Below are positions 33,111-43,832 of a DNA stretch of 64,000 nucleotides, piece after piece. The notes beneath the pieces are model-generated. The model did no database searches. It saw only the letters and a program-made list of their open reading frames with translations, and had not been told where the DNA came from. Origin of the DNA: Isoetes taiwanensis (lineage: Eukaryota; Streptophyta; Lycopodiopsida; Isoetales; Isoetaceae). The translations under genes were made by a program, and so were the position numbers. Within the stretch, counting starts at the first letter, position 1, and every line of letters starts with the position of its first letter. The stretch spans positions 62,001-126,000 of the forward strand of contig JAJEKV010000006.1 of the NCBI GenBank assembly GCA_021234155.1. Reading direction: 5' to 3'.

Positions 33111-34595
33111 TATGGCGTCCCCTACTGGTATCGGTGCACTCACCGGTATACAAGCGAGGAGTTCATCCCCATACCAGACTCCATCGCGTCTGAGGGCCCT
33201 CCACATATCCTTTGCACCCGTAGCGAGTCCGGTGGGAAGAGTGAAGGGTCATTTACCCGTCTCCCTCGGGGTCTACCTAGGCTGCGAGGCGTAAACATAC
33301 ATGTCGATTACATAACATCATCACATATCCACCTCGAAGGGTGGTACATCAACTTATCTGCATAGACAAAGATCAGCCACGATATATATGGATTCCTACC
33401 CAAGGCTCGGACTCGGGGGATGGTGGCGGCTTGGGTCTCAATTCATTCGCGAGGCAGAATCATGACAATGGATTTGGGCGGCTTGAGAACATGGCATAGG
33501 GTTGTCCACTCCATCCGCCCCTCACATGCACACTTTGCGAGTAGGTTGAAGAGTGTTGGGACTGGCCCTAGCATTTGGATGCATAGCGGAGGGGCTATTC
33601 TGGGGTTACATCTATCCGTTCAGATGGGGCGGTAGGGATCACTCCCACCGGAGATCTCCATCTTTTCGGGGGCCCTTTGCCCTTATTCGACTTAACCCAT
33701 GGAAAGTGAACCCCACTCCACGGTGTCGAGCACATGCCTTCACGCACACTTCGGTGGCAAGCCATTAGACCTAGTCTACAATGATCCCGATGGGCCTTAC
33801 ACACCAAAGGGATGGTTCAAGAGTCGAACACGAACCTCCTTGTAAGCCCGGTCTGGCCCCTTCACCCACAACCCGGGTGTGGTTCTTGTACACAGGCCAA
33901 AATCTAGTAATGCACTAAGAGGAACTAGCTAGGAGCATCAACTACTAAGCTTTAAGTCTCTACCCCCCTTCCCAATACAATGAGTCCACAGAATTCATCC
34001 GTCCATCACATCATCATAGAACTAAAGAATAAGAACTAATCTATATCATAGAGTTAGGTTCTTTAGTTAGAATCAATTTGGGGATGCAGCAGCTACTAAG
34101 AGTAATTTAATAGGCTAAACCTATTGGTTCGATGGCTGGAATACGGTTTAGGCTATTAAATCGACTAAATACCTGATCCCTGGTTCACTCCTCTTGATCC
34201 GAAGGCGTCCATGTCGCTGCTCTGCTTGGGGATGCAGTCGGAAGGCGAATCTGACGAGCTAGGGCGCACGGGCAGATCGTGGGAGTTGGATTTGATTCCT
34301 CAGGTGCACGAACTGGAGCTCGGAAGGTTCATGGATGGAAAGGGAAGGATTAGGGTTTGGTTACCTTACATAGGCTCTCAGTTAGGTTTAGGATTTCCAT
34401 GACCCTTGGTCTGCCTTTAATGGGTTAAAGGTTTAAAGTGCGCACATTGCTAAGTGTGGGCACCCTTGCAAGTTGCCCCCTACGGCGCCCTTGCTTGGTT
34501 ACACGTCAGCGTACACGTCGATTGGAGTGGCGTGTACGCATGACGGTGCAGTACGGTATACGTCTTGAGATCGTATATCGTACTGGAACGTCACA
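33111..34595 (-). repeat. Element B 5' LTR
   Basis: A 1485-bp LTR beginning TGTGACGTTCCAGTACGATA at 34595 (minus) and ending GGGGACGCCATA at 33111. Its termini and body match the LTRs of element A (38600 and 60089) with considerable divergence, so A and B are related but separate subfamilies. Plus-strand open frames inside it are not genes. Confidence 0.85.
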
Positions 34596-34600
34596 TGTGG
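34596..34600. repeat. Target site duplication of element B (right)
   Basis: TGTGG directly after the LTR terminus CGTCACA, matching 22877-22881. Confidence 0.9.
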
Positions 34601-35010
34601 CAACACTGAGATAAAGCTATTTTGGGGACCCAAAGTCCTTCATAGTGTGGTACCTGTCTAGCTTGTGACTCTACTATGGCTGCAAATTTTGCCATGATGT
34701 TGTGGTAATAGGGTATGGCAGACAGGGTAGCTACTCTACTGTGGCTGCAAATTTCACCATGATGTTGTGGTAATAGGGTGTGGCAGACAAGGTTGCTTGG
34801 AGATCAAAGGTGTGCTGGAAAACTTGATAAATTTGATCCATGTCTATGTTTTTGACGTGGGCAATGGCGTTGTACCATCGCCTGAATGCTGGAGATGCCA
34901 TGGGATCAATGGAGCTAGCTGTCACAAATGGGAGCTAAAGCGTCTGTGTACTAGGAAATTGCCTAATTTGCAGGAGCTGAATTCATGCACAAATGAGGCG
35001 TATTTATAGA
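34601..35010 (-). pseudogene. Element C: ORF2 5' part with TATA box
   Basis: The minus-strand ATG at 34901 opens MASPAFRRWYNAIAHVKNID, then DQIYQVFQHTFDLQATLSAT. This aligns with the ORF2 starts of A (FRRWYSATAHVAEADINSIF) and B. A TATAAATA lies at 35008-35001, about 100 bp upstream. A 61-62 bp segment is tandemly duplicated at about 34664-34791 (CTGCAAATTT...GATGTTGTGGTAATAGGGT twice). Element B split this ORF2; its middle part lies at 22230-22541. No palindrome pair or LTR is visible upstream, so element C is truncated there. Confidence 0.75.
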
Positions 35011-35401
35011 AAACTAGATCTACTAAGTTTTAAGATTCTGAAAATGGCTAACATATTTAGATTAAATCTTAGAGTATATGTGGAGAAAGTCATGCAAGAA
35101 ATAGAAAATTTCAGCATCCATTAAATTTAAACATGATGCAGGACAATGTGATGCCATGATGGCTTGGTCCTAACAATGGTGATGGCTTCCATTTAAAGAA
35201 GGTGGAGAGGAAGGTAGGACCATTTGTATTCTGCATTGAACACAATAGTGAGTAAAAAATCGTGACTTATTCTTGCTCGGAGAATCTTATTATTGCTTGA
35301 ATGATTTGTTTAAGTTTGTCATGTTGGATTTGCAACGTCTAAAGTTGGTAAAGATTATTAAATGGAATTACATCACTTATCGAATGCACATTACTTCCTA
35401 T

Positions 35402-35495
35402 ACTGTGTGAGGATTGGGCATCTCATTTTAAACATTGTGGCTCTTCCTAAAATGTGTGAGGATTGGGCATTTCATTTTAAACATTGTGGCGCCCT
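35402..35495. repeat. Short tandem duplication
   Basis: TGTGTGAGGATTGGGCAT, a C/TTCATTTTAAACATTGTGG stretch, appears twice in tandem (about 35405-35440 and 35453-35488), spaced about 50 bp. No coding role is visible. Confidence 0.7.
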
Positions 35496-35639
35496 TTTCT
35501 TGCGAACTTCACTCAGAGCACCCTTTTCTCCACCATAACTACCAGATTTAAAAATACAGATTTATTTTTGCAAGGCATAAGACATAGGTTTGTGTCTTTT
35601 TTCGTGCATCAACAGAAATAAGACCTGGCACGATCTATT

Positions 35640-36160
35640 TTTTTCCCCTATATGGAATACTAAAGTTATTTTCTGCATGCAGGAAGGAGCCGAGTGCTAC
35701 TTCACCAAATTTTCTAAGATCATATGTTCCTGATAAGGTATTTGCTGGTTAATTTAGATTTTCTATAATGCATGTCGCTTGCAGATGTGTTTCAGGCATT
35801 GGGAGAAAATTTTTAAGTCCTCATCTATTTGAGAAAGTTTTTTTCATCCCGGTAGTAGGGTTCTCTCACATTGTTTGTTTTGGTGTTGGGGTTTTTGGCT
35901 TTTTATCATGGCAATTGGCTCACTGGTTCTATTTGTGACAATTTGTGGATCTACCAAAGCTTGAGGCACTAATAACTTTATAACTTACTCAAAGAGCTCC
36001 ATAGTTTTCAAAGCATCAAAATGTTTGAGCTTATTAGTAACAATCTAAATGGCGACAATAAAGGCGATTCCGATGCCCTCAACTTGAAGTTCTTGGACTT
36101 CTTCAAGAACCAAATTCATCGACTCTTCTGATCAAATCGGTACCGGTTTATAGAACTTGT
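35640..36160 (+). pseudogene. LRR-gene fragment, copy 1
   Basis: The stretch around 36015-36130 translates as ISNNLNGDNKGDSDALNLKF, LDFFKNQI. This is a decayed leucine-rich repeat of the plant receptor type (N-x-L-x-G-x-I-P, L-x-x-L-x-x-L-D-L-x-x-N). It is homologous along about 500 bp to 57220-57730 inside the Helitron of element A, where the same repeat reads IGNNLNGSIEGDLNALNLEF. Both copies are broken. They probably derive from one LRR receptor-like gene spread by mobile DNA. Confidence 0.5.
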
Positions 36161-38594
36161 GCCTTTGGACAACAATTGTTGTACACTTCATAGAGATATT
36201 GTTGTAAACTGCCAAAAATGCATCTTGAGGCTTCTTTGGATATGAGAATAAATATAACTATAGGGTAGTCTGACTGAAGTCCATAACATGTATGGTCTTA
36301 TATCATTCAGTTGTGCTAATGTATATGTAGATTCTAGAAAGACGTATAAGTAATTGCTTATTTCTAGGGCGTGAACTGCTACATAGCTATGATTGAAAAT
36401 TGGACAGCAAATAAATTCAGACTCTATTTCAATTGTAATGGTTTGTAAAAATGGTCTTTCTCTTATGTCAATGCAGTATAAATAGAAGAAGACAACTACA
36501 ATGGAAGGAATACAATGAGAGTAGTACCATTCTAGAATGGGGCTCGCATGAAAACGACAAAAACCTCTAATAGATAGGCTTCTCATTCATCTCGGCAGAT
36601 TTTCTACAACGATGGATAGTGGATAGCCGCACACATGCGAATTACCCACGAAGAAAAAAAAGGGAATGTCCAATTATACAACTTGGACCCCAGAAAATAA
36701 ATGCTGATAGATGTTTGGTTTGTGTACACAACCGAAAGCTTATGGCCGGGATTAGAAAACCCCGCCCTACCCTAGTGATAAATATTCGGCAAGGGATTTA
36801 GACCAACGTAAGGCTAAAAATTCGCTCCCAAAAAACCCACGAATGGAGAAGTTGAAGCTGCTGCCACTTGCCAACATGTACATGCACATCACCAACACTA
36901 GAACAAATGTGAAAAAACAAACCTCCCAAAATGAAGGGGCTGATCATGCGTGCCACGCGACAAAACAACCTCTTCAACTAGAGGGGCTGGTCATGCGTGC
37001 CAGGCGACAAATACATTAAATAGTTAAAGGGGGGAAAAGGGAGGGGGGTGGGTTTCAAAGAATAGAGAATAAGATCTTCTTTGAGAGAGAGAGAAGAGGA
37101 AGCCCGATGAGACATTGATGAAGAACCTGCCTAATATAGCGATCTCCCAGCGGGAGAAGCATCCAATGCATGCATCGCGAGATATGCATGCTCGCCCCCT
37201 CTAGAATTTCAATCCGAGGGCTCGGATCGATGGGATTCTAGAATGGAGCTCGCATGACAACGACAAAAACCTCCCGAATAAAAGAGAACTACCTTATCAA
37301 AATGGGATCAACGGTGAAGGTCAAAGGATTATGGCCGAGAAAGGAATGTCACAGCATGAAAGAAATGCCAAATTGCCAAATTGGTCAATGCCCCTCCACT
37401 GCATGGTTTCAAATAATAGAGAATAAGGTACTACTATGAGAGAAGAGGAAGTGTCAATGAGACGTTGATGAAGAACCTGCGCCTAATATAGCGATCTCCC
37501 AACCCGGAAAAGCATGCAATGCATGCATGCGAGGCATGCATGCTCGCCCCCTCTAGAATTTCGATCCGAGGGCTTGGATCAATGGGATTTTCCATCTCTT
37601 TCTAGATCTTTTCAAGTAGACGTATTTCTTGTGCTACATTTCATTCTGTTATTAGGATGAGTTACATATATTTCTATAAATTTGGGAATTGAGACATTGT
37701 GGAGATTTTATCTCTTCCCACTAAATATAGTTTCAAGAAGACAACTACGGTGGAAGGAATACAATGACAGTAGTACCATTTTGCATCTTCTAGATCTTTT
37801 ATCGTGAAGCAAGTTCCTTGATGAGAGGCAGGACATAATGATTTGCAAGTAATTCATATACATTATATGTTACAGACAGTGAACAATGGATATGGCAATG
37901 AGATTTTGAAGCGTTGTCCGCATTATGCATGTGGAAAAAGAACATGCTCTTTGAAAAAAACCTAGGTCTAGAGTTCTATATCTTTAATATATATTCCTAA
38001 TTTCAAGTGTCTCATTAATGTCTTTGTTGAATCTTTGCAAATTGAGTTTTCGTCTGGATATCCTAAGCTAATTCTAATTAGAAAATTTTATTGGTTTTGC
38101 AGATAGCAAGTATCCTAAATGGATCCAGAATCTGAAATTTATACACGATTTCGGCATTATCTGGTACAAACATTAACCAAATCTTATTTATTTTGCATTT
38201 TATCAGCATGTCATTTGCTTTCTGATTGAAGTGTTCATCAAACAAAAGGCATCTCAAAATGGATTGATTCGAAAGACATCTCAAAAGGCTTGATCTGTGA
38301 TGATTTACTTGTCATTATTGTCCATGATTTCAACAAAATAGATGATTTTGTATTTCAACCATAGCTTCCACTGCGCTGAATCTATTGAGTATCAGTTAGC
38401 TTGCCACTTATTCCATTCTCATCAAGATAAAATAAGATTTATTGTCAATGTTTGAGAACGGTATGTCTACGCATGAAATGTGCTTAAAAACTTTGTGTAT
38501 GACATTATCAACTTCTAGATTTTTCACATGTCAAAGTACCAGTTGACAAGATAATAAGTAGTTGTTGGGATATCTTCAGAGCTTAATGAGTATT
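36161..38594. repeat. Repeat-rich DNA with paired direct repeats
   Basis: Two copies of a block of about 190 bp lie at about 37050-37240 and 37404-37595 (both contain GAAGAACCTGC...CTAATATAGCGATCTCCCA and end CTCGCCCCCTCTAGAATTTC). A second pair at about 36485-36535 and 37734-37783 shares GAAGACAACTAC..TGGAAGGAATACAATGA. A third pair shares CTCGCATGA.AACGACAAAAACCTC at 36542 and 37248. No gene is recognised. Confidence 0.55.
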
Positions 38595-38599
38595 AGCCT
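38595..38599. repeat. Target site duplication of element A (left)
   Basis: AGCCT precedes the LTR terminus TGTGATG at 38600 and is repeated at 61602-61606 after the opposite terminus CATCACA. Confidence 0.9.
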
Positions 38600-40128
38600 T
38601 GTGATGTTCCAGCATAATATACGGTCCAAATACGTATATTATACTACCACGTCACGCGTACGTGTCACCATGACAAGTACTTGAGAGCCGTAACGAGTTG
38701 CGCCTAGGGGGCGACCTCGTATGTTGCACATGTATATTAAACATATGCAATTAAACTCCTTTGCCAATTGGCAAAGCCCCATTGGTCCCTTCTAACCTAA
38801 ATCTAAAAGATCATGTAAAAAGAACAAAAGGGAAAACCCTAAACCTTTTCCCTTTTCGCATTTTGGCTTCCTTGAGCCATTCCGGCCAAGCCAAGGTGCT
38901 AGTTACGCGTGCCAAAGCGCCGCTAAGCGCATTTGCTGTGGATCTCTCGAGCGGTTGTCTTCAACCCGAGCGAAGGCATGGGCCGATTAGAGGAGCATGA
39001 AACGCATGCCAAGGATCGGGTAACACAGTGATTCAATTGTGCAAAGCCGACTTTCAGCCCGGCAATGAGTTAGGATAGTATGGTAGATGAGTCTTAGCAG
39101 CCTTATAGATCCTAAGATCACTAGCCTTAATGAATGAACCTAACCATGTATGTTTAGGTAGATAGATTAGATATTATTCAGTGTCTCGGTTCTTTTATGA
39201 TGATGATGTTCTATTCTATGCTCTCTTGTGCATGTGGGAAGGGGGATAGAGGCCACGAAAAACCTTCGATGTGAGATGATTCTAGATAACCTCAATTAAT
39301 GCAGCCCGTGTACAAGAGCCCATTTGGTTGTGAGTGGCGGGGGCTGGAGGCGGTGGAATAAGGGGACTTATCCCATCAGCGGCTGATCCCTCACAGTGCA
39401 GTAAAAGCCTACCGGGGATCTTAGCAAGCTAGGCTTAATGGTTTGCCACTGCGTGTGGGCAAGGCATGAGCTCGACACCTCTTGGGTGATGCGTCACCTT
39501 CAATGAGGTTCAAGTCGAACAGGGGCAGTGGCCTTCAAGCCGCCTGTGATGGGCATGCATGCCTCTGGAGGGGGTGATCCCCCTCCTGCCTCATCGGGCT
39601 GGGGAGATGAAACCCAGTAGTAGCCCCTTTGGCTACGCACCCAGCAGGCTACGGTCCAGTCCCTAGACTCTTCAATCTACTCTGCAAAGTGTACCTTTGG
39701 GAGGCGGATGGAGCTGACTATCCCCGACCATGTTCCTATGCCAGCCCAATCCACTCTTATGAATTCTGTGTGCAATGACTTCTGGAGACCCCAAGCAGTC
39801 AGTCCATACCCTGGAGTCTAAGCCTTGCGTAGGATCTCCCATGTGATGATGATATTGTTGATGTGCTTATACGTGTATGCTATGGTGCAGTCACCCTTTG
39901 AGGTGACTCTATTTGTATTTGATGTCATGTGCTTACGTTTATTCACGCTTCCGCAGCTAGGACGGTCCCGAGGGAAGACGGGACAAATGACCCATCCATT
40001 CTTCCTCATCGATCCCTTGCTAAAGGATTGGTGTTAGGTAGATGGCCTCTGTCAGCCTGGCTGCCCGAGGGATGAACTCTGCCTTCCAATACGATGGGAG
40101 CATCGTAGAAGAAGTAGGGGACATCATA
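38600..40128 (+). repeat. Element A 5' LTR
   Basis: A 1529-bp LTR starting TGTGATGTTCCAGC and ending GACATCATA (the 3' LTR ends GACATCACA, so one base changed). It aligns along its whole length with 60089-61601 with scattered substitutions and small indels, so the insertion is not recent. It contains the GCGCCTAGGGGGC block shared with other family LTRs. Confidence 0.9.
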
Positions 40129-40129
40129 G

Positions 40130-40142
40130 TGGTATCAGAGCC
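40130..40142 (+). other. Element A primer binding site (tRNA-iMet)
   Basis: TGGTATCAGAGCC begins two bases after the LTR end. It is the exact complement of the 3' end of plant initiator tRNA-Met, the usual primer of plant Ty1/copia and many Ty3/gypsy elements. Confidence 0.9.
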
Positions 40143-40350
40143 ATGATGTTGGTAGACCAAGATCGGGCACTGACCATTTCCTTGTTAGGACTAATAGTGG
40201 ACCTTCAGCCTTGGGAATAACAACCCAGGCATGAACCTCGAAAATTGGAAAAAAAAAAATTCCAATCCTTAGAACAGTAAAGAAGGATAATGTTGAGTTA
40301 GGAAGAAACAGTAGAAACCGTGAAAAATTTTGGCCATTCTTGAGTAACCC

Positions 40351-40413
40351 CTCACAGAGTGCGCTCAAGGCAGTTTCAAATTTTTTGAACAAGGGTCTCG
40401 CGCACTGTGTGAG
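40351..40413 (+). repeat. Palindrome A-1a, upstream of ORF1
   Basis: A 63-bp imperfect palindrome: CTCACAGAGTGCGC pairs with GCGCACTGTGTGAG, and inner GTTTCAAA / TTTTGAAC pair. It is preceded by GAGTAACCC, as is the next palindrome. Confidence 0.85.
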
Positions 40414-40560
40414 TGGTTGATCAATTTTGACATAGATAGATGCATAATTAGAGTAATCTGATAGCTCAGAGTAGCTTAGAATTAAAAATTAAGCTAGGAA
40501 AGTATGTTCTACTAAGAAACTGTATAGAAAACTAAAGTTAGAGCAAAAAAGGAGTAACCC

Positions 40561-40622
40561 CTCACAGTGCGCCCAGGGCCTTTTCAAAATTTTTGAAAGT
40601 GCTTCTCGCGACACTGTGTGAG
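40561..40622 (+). repeat. Palindrome A-1b, upstream of ORF1
   Basis: A 62-bp palindrome: CTCACAGTGCGC / GCGACACTGTGTGAG outer arms and TTTTCAAAA / TTTTGAAA inner arms. It starts 210 bp after the first and ends 113 bp before the TATA box. Confidence 0.85.
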
Positions 40623-40734
40623 TGGTAGAGTACTTTTTGCCTGAAAGAACCTAATGTATCAATCTAGCAAACACTAGTGTTTTACATAATGGTATAACAT
40701 GAAATTGCAGGTCCAAACCCTAAAACTCCCAGAC

Positions 40735-40744
40735 CTATAAATAG
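40735..40744 (+). promoter_or_regulatory. TATA box of element A ORF1
   Basis: CTATAAATAG, 104 bp before ATG 40848. The identical 10-mer sits at the same distance before ORF1 of element B. Confidence 0.75.
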
Positions 40745-40847
40745 ACCCTTAGGGTTCTTCATTTTCACCTTTCTTCTCTAGGTAGCTGCTCTCCGGCCAA
40801 AAAGGCAATTTTTAGGCGCTCAAAAGGAGATTGACCTATTTCAAAAC

Positions 40848-41851
40848 ATGGCTCGCACCAAACAAACTGCTCGAGTGGTTATGCCAGAATGGATCGACCA
40901 GTGTCCAAGTTATTGCAGCAAAAAAGCGAGAAGGCGGGGAGGCTCGAGTGAGCGGACAAGAAAAAACCTAATCCCAACCCGGATCTTTGAAGAGGAGGAT
41001 CAGCGACATCAAGACCAACAAGACAAACTCGGGACCACGGTATCAAAGAAAACCAGGAGGATCGGGGAAATGGCCAAGAGGAGGAGGGGAGGAGGAGGAC
41101 CAATAATAGCGGAGGAGCTAGCCGTCGGCAAAAAAAAAAAAAATGATCAAAAGGAAGAAAGCGGCAAAGATAAAGAAATTGCGAGAGAAGGAGGAGGCGA
41201 GAAGGCGAAGATAGGGCGCAAGAAGTTGAAGGAGGCCAAAGGGAAGGACCAGGCTGCAAAAGAGGCGCACCACCACCTCCATACCCAAAATGGCCGAAAC
41301 CAACAACTGACCCCAAGAAGGGCAAGCCGGCACGGAATCCTTTGTACTCAAGCACGGCGGGGAGTACAAGAAGAAATTGAAGGAGTACCATCCATACATG
41401 AAGATGTACGAGGAGTACTCAAGGTATTATGAAGCAAACAAGATAACATCGTGGAGGGAGGAAGGCCAACAAAGAAGAACACCTTGAAGCCACCCCGGAG
41501 AGACCCTACCACCCAAGAAACCAATGAAGAGGAAGTCGGACTCCTATTTTGCAAAGGCTGCAGGGAGATTCAACATTTTCAAAGGAGCTCTGGTTGCTAG
41601 TTCAAAGGGCTACATTATAAGACTACCCGAGAAATCCTCTGAGAATTCGACAAGACCAAGCAGTGGCAGGATGATATCTTTGCTTGCATTCACAGGAGGC
41701 ATCCGAGCAGAAGTTGGTCCAGCACTTTGAAGATTCCCTAACATGTGCTCACCATGCGAAAAGAGTCACCTATATGCCTAGAGATATGAAGTTAGCTAGG
41801 TTCATAAAGAAGGAAGATTGTAAAAATAATGTACTTATGAAAATTTTGTAA
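40848..41851 (+). pseudogene. Element A: ORF1, histone H3-like protein with long inserted tail
   Basis: ATG 40848 opens MARTKQTAR followed by V, as in element B, although five of the nine codons differ synonymously. A Lys/Arg/Glu-rich segment with many homopolymer-like frameshifts follows. Then come EYKKKLKEYHPYMKMYEEY (41365-41420, matching YQKKLREHNAFMAKWEAY in B) and an H3-type core: REIQHFQRSSG (41562-41594, alpha-1), [19 protein letters not shown] (41619-41690, alpha-2), and [20 protein letters not shown] with [15 protein letters not shown] (41717-41818, alpha-3), to a stop at 41849-41851. The HAKRVT-x-MP-x-D-x-x-LAR-x-I signature is specific to histone H3. Several stops and frame changes show that this copy is not functional. 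Confidence 0.88.
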
Positions 41852-41974
41852 ATATAAAAAAGTATTTTGATCAAGTTGTAAAATATAGGATTGTATTTAA
41901 TAAGGTTGTAGTAATGACATGTGTAATTGAAATTAATTAATTTGGCCAAAAAGTGACTGTTTTGAGCCCAACCC

Positions 41975-42037
41975 CTCACAGAGTGCGCCAGGGCCCTTTT
42001 CAAAAGTTTTGAAAGTGCCTCTCGCACACTATGTGAG
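41975..42037 (+). repeat. Palindrome A-2a, upstream of ORF2
   Basis: A 63-bp palindrome: CTCACAGAGTGCGCCAGGGC outer left arm, CTCTCGCACACTATGTGAG outer right arm, and inner TTTTCAAAA / GTTTTGAAA. It lies 124 bp after the ORF1 stop codon. Confidence 0.85.
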
Positions 42038-42178
42038 TGTTTGCCCATTGATCTATGCCTAGACTTGTCCAAATTTAGAAACTAAGGGCACAAACCGTCT
42101 TAACTCGGCGAGATAAATAGGATTCTGCCCTTGTATCATAATTTTAGAGCCATCTAGGACCCAAACAGGAGCCCACCC

Positions 42179-42239
42179 CTCACAGAGTGCGCCAGAACCC
42201 TTTTCAAAAGTTTTGAAAGTGTCTCTCATAGCGTGTGAG
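42179..42239 (+). repeat. Palindrome A-2b, upstream of ORF2
   Basis: A 61-bp palindrome: CTCACAGAGTGCGCC left arm with ATAGCGTGTGAG right arm (partly decayed) and intact inner TTTTCAAAA / TTTTGAAA. It starts 204 bp after the preceding one. Confidence 0.8.
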
Positions 42240-42410
42240 AGTTAAATAAAAAGTAGCCCTAATTTATTCCAACTACCTCCAAATTAGATGAAATTTGTTG
42301 CAATAGAATCATTAGGATGTACTTTAGACCTAAGTTACCTATCAATTACTTAGTAGGACCTTGAAGTGATAGACATTCCCAAACCCTAAACATTTCTCAA
42401 ATTAGGGTTT

Positions 42411-42419
42411 TATAAATAT
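42411..42419 (+). promoter_or_regulatory. TATA box of element A ORF2
   Basis: TATAAATAT, 126 bp before ATG 42537. Equivalent boxes precede ORF2 in elements B and C. Confidence 0.7.
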
Positions 42420-42536
42420 GACCACCACCCTCATTTGCATCCTACTCTATCACTCTTCACTCCTCACTCCAAGGCGATTTTCCAGCTTCCAAAGGTGCTT
42501 ATACATCTGTTTGTTAAGCCCATTTGCATCAGCATC

Positions 42537-43832
42537 ATGGCCACTTCATCATTCAGGCGATGGTACAGTGCCACTGCTCATGTGGCTGAGGCTGACATCA
42601 ACTCGATCTTCACTGTCTTTCAAAAAGAGATCGATGTGGATGCCACCATAAACGCCACACCTTTTACCAAGAGATCATGACTGAGTTCCATCCCAAAACA
42701 GGACCTTCTCTAGTAGAACTCCGCCCATGCATAGGCTACTTTGCACCTAGGACAACCCTCCGCACAGCTCTGAATGATATACCAAACATAGACAAGTATT
42801 TAGAAAATAGAGCTATTCGCATGCCAGACTACATGACCATATCCATAAGTAGGAAGAGGTATTTTTTTTATACTGTTGTTGTAGCCATCTTTTTGTCCCA
42901 TAGAGCCCAAACCCAGGTAGGGGAATCCTCCATTCAACCTCTGGATATTGAATCGTTGGCCACAAAAGCAGGAGATCAAATGCTCCTGGAGTATGAAGGG
43001 CCAGAGCAGGAGGAAGAGGCAGAGGAAGGATAGGGGTACGACGTGGAAGACATAATCGACATCGACCCCATACAAGAACAACAATAAGCAGAAGAAGACC
43101 TTCAGGACTTCGACGAAGGGTTGAGGGTAACGAGGGCAACTCCTCCACTTGGGTTAAGCATCACCAGTCTAACCCCAATCATCGTCCAAGGAGAGGAGTA
43201 CTTGACACTGCACGACATAAAGAACCTCCCGAGTCGAGAGGCGAGAGGCTCACGGGGTGGACGAGCTCCACTGCACCTTCTCTGGCAACAACAGGCCTTG
43301 ATGACTTCATCGATCCGGAGACATCGAGGAGAGCCCACACTTACACTGGCCAGTCATCATCAGACATTGAAGCTTACACCGGTATTCGGCAGATGATGAC
43401 ACAACAAGAGCTACCCTCGGAGGAGGAAATTATAGCCATTCAGGAGCGGATGGGCATCAGAGGAAAGACAACAAGTGCGCTCCTGCCCAGCACCTCATCA
43501 GTAGTGCCAGCCAGGTTAGAAAGAGGCGGCATCAACTTAACATTTTCCAGGTCCATGCTTGCATACCTGGGGACCTGATAGCGTTCGATGGGCCGAATAC
43601 TCACGGAAAACAGGGGCCGGGATCGAGCAGGAGAAGAGATAGCAGAGGGAGGATACGTCAAAGCCCTCAGGTTTTACCTTCCTACTCCTCACCGATAGAA
43701 GGATAGCGGTCATACATTGCCAGTTTAGCCCACGGAGAGAAGGAGTCTTCATGCTTATTGCCCTCTCAAGGTTTGGTAGGCATGCTTGGATGCCTCAGAA
43801 CATCGACCATGTCATCCGGGTCAAGAGGTCAA
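42537..43832 (+). pseudogene. Element A: ORF2, unrecognised conserved protein, cut by copia insertion
   Basis: ATG 42537 opens MATSSFRRWYSATAHVAEAD. Later blocks are DIPNIDKYLENRAIRMPDYM (42780), FLSHRAQTQVGESSIQPLD, an acidic E-rich stretch, LPSEEEIIAIQERMGIRGKT (43410), RRIAVIHCQFSPR, VFMLIALSRFGRHAWMPQNI and DHVIRVKRSM. Each has a counterpart in element B ORF2. The copia LTR begins immediately after KRSM at 43833. The C-terminal block present in B (ALDIFDF...GTPTIVL) is deleted here. I know no family with these motifs; position and independent promoter suggest an accessory protein of the element. Confidence 0.75.

Larger units (their letters stand above)
22882..34595 (-). mobile_element. 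Element B: 11.7-kb Ty3/gypsy chromovirus with H3-like ORF1 and ORF2
   Basis: This complete insertion on the minus strand is bounded by LTRs with 5'-TGTGACG and CATCACA-type ends and a TGTGG target duplication. Order in element direction: 5' LTR (34595-33111), tRNA-Met-type PBS, two palindromes, TATA box, ORF1 (histone H3-like), two palindromes, TATA box, ORF2, gag with CCHC knuckle, protease, RT, RNase H, integrase, chromodomain, polypurine tract, short 3' LTR (23149-22882). All genes carry frameshifts or stops, so this copy is dead. It inserted into element C of the same family. Confidence 0.9.

Noticed and set aside
37140-37595. Possible MITE from the ATGCATGC palindromes
   Set aside because: The similarity is a direct repeat of about 190 bp; no terminal inverted repeats or target duplications could be placed.
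40879-41399. Minus-strand open frames over element A ORF1
   Set aside because: Ser/Phe/Leu-rich shadows of a Lys/Glu-rich coding strand; no motif and wrong orientation for the element.
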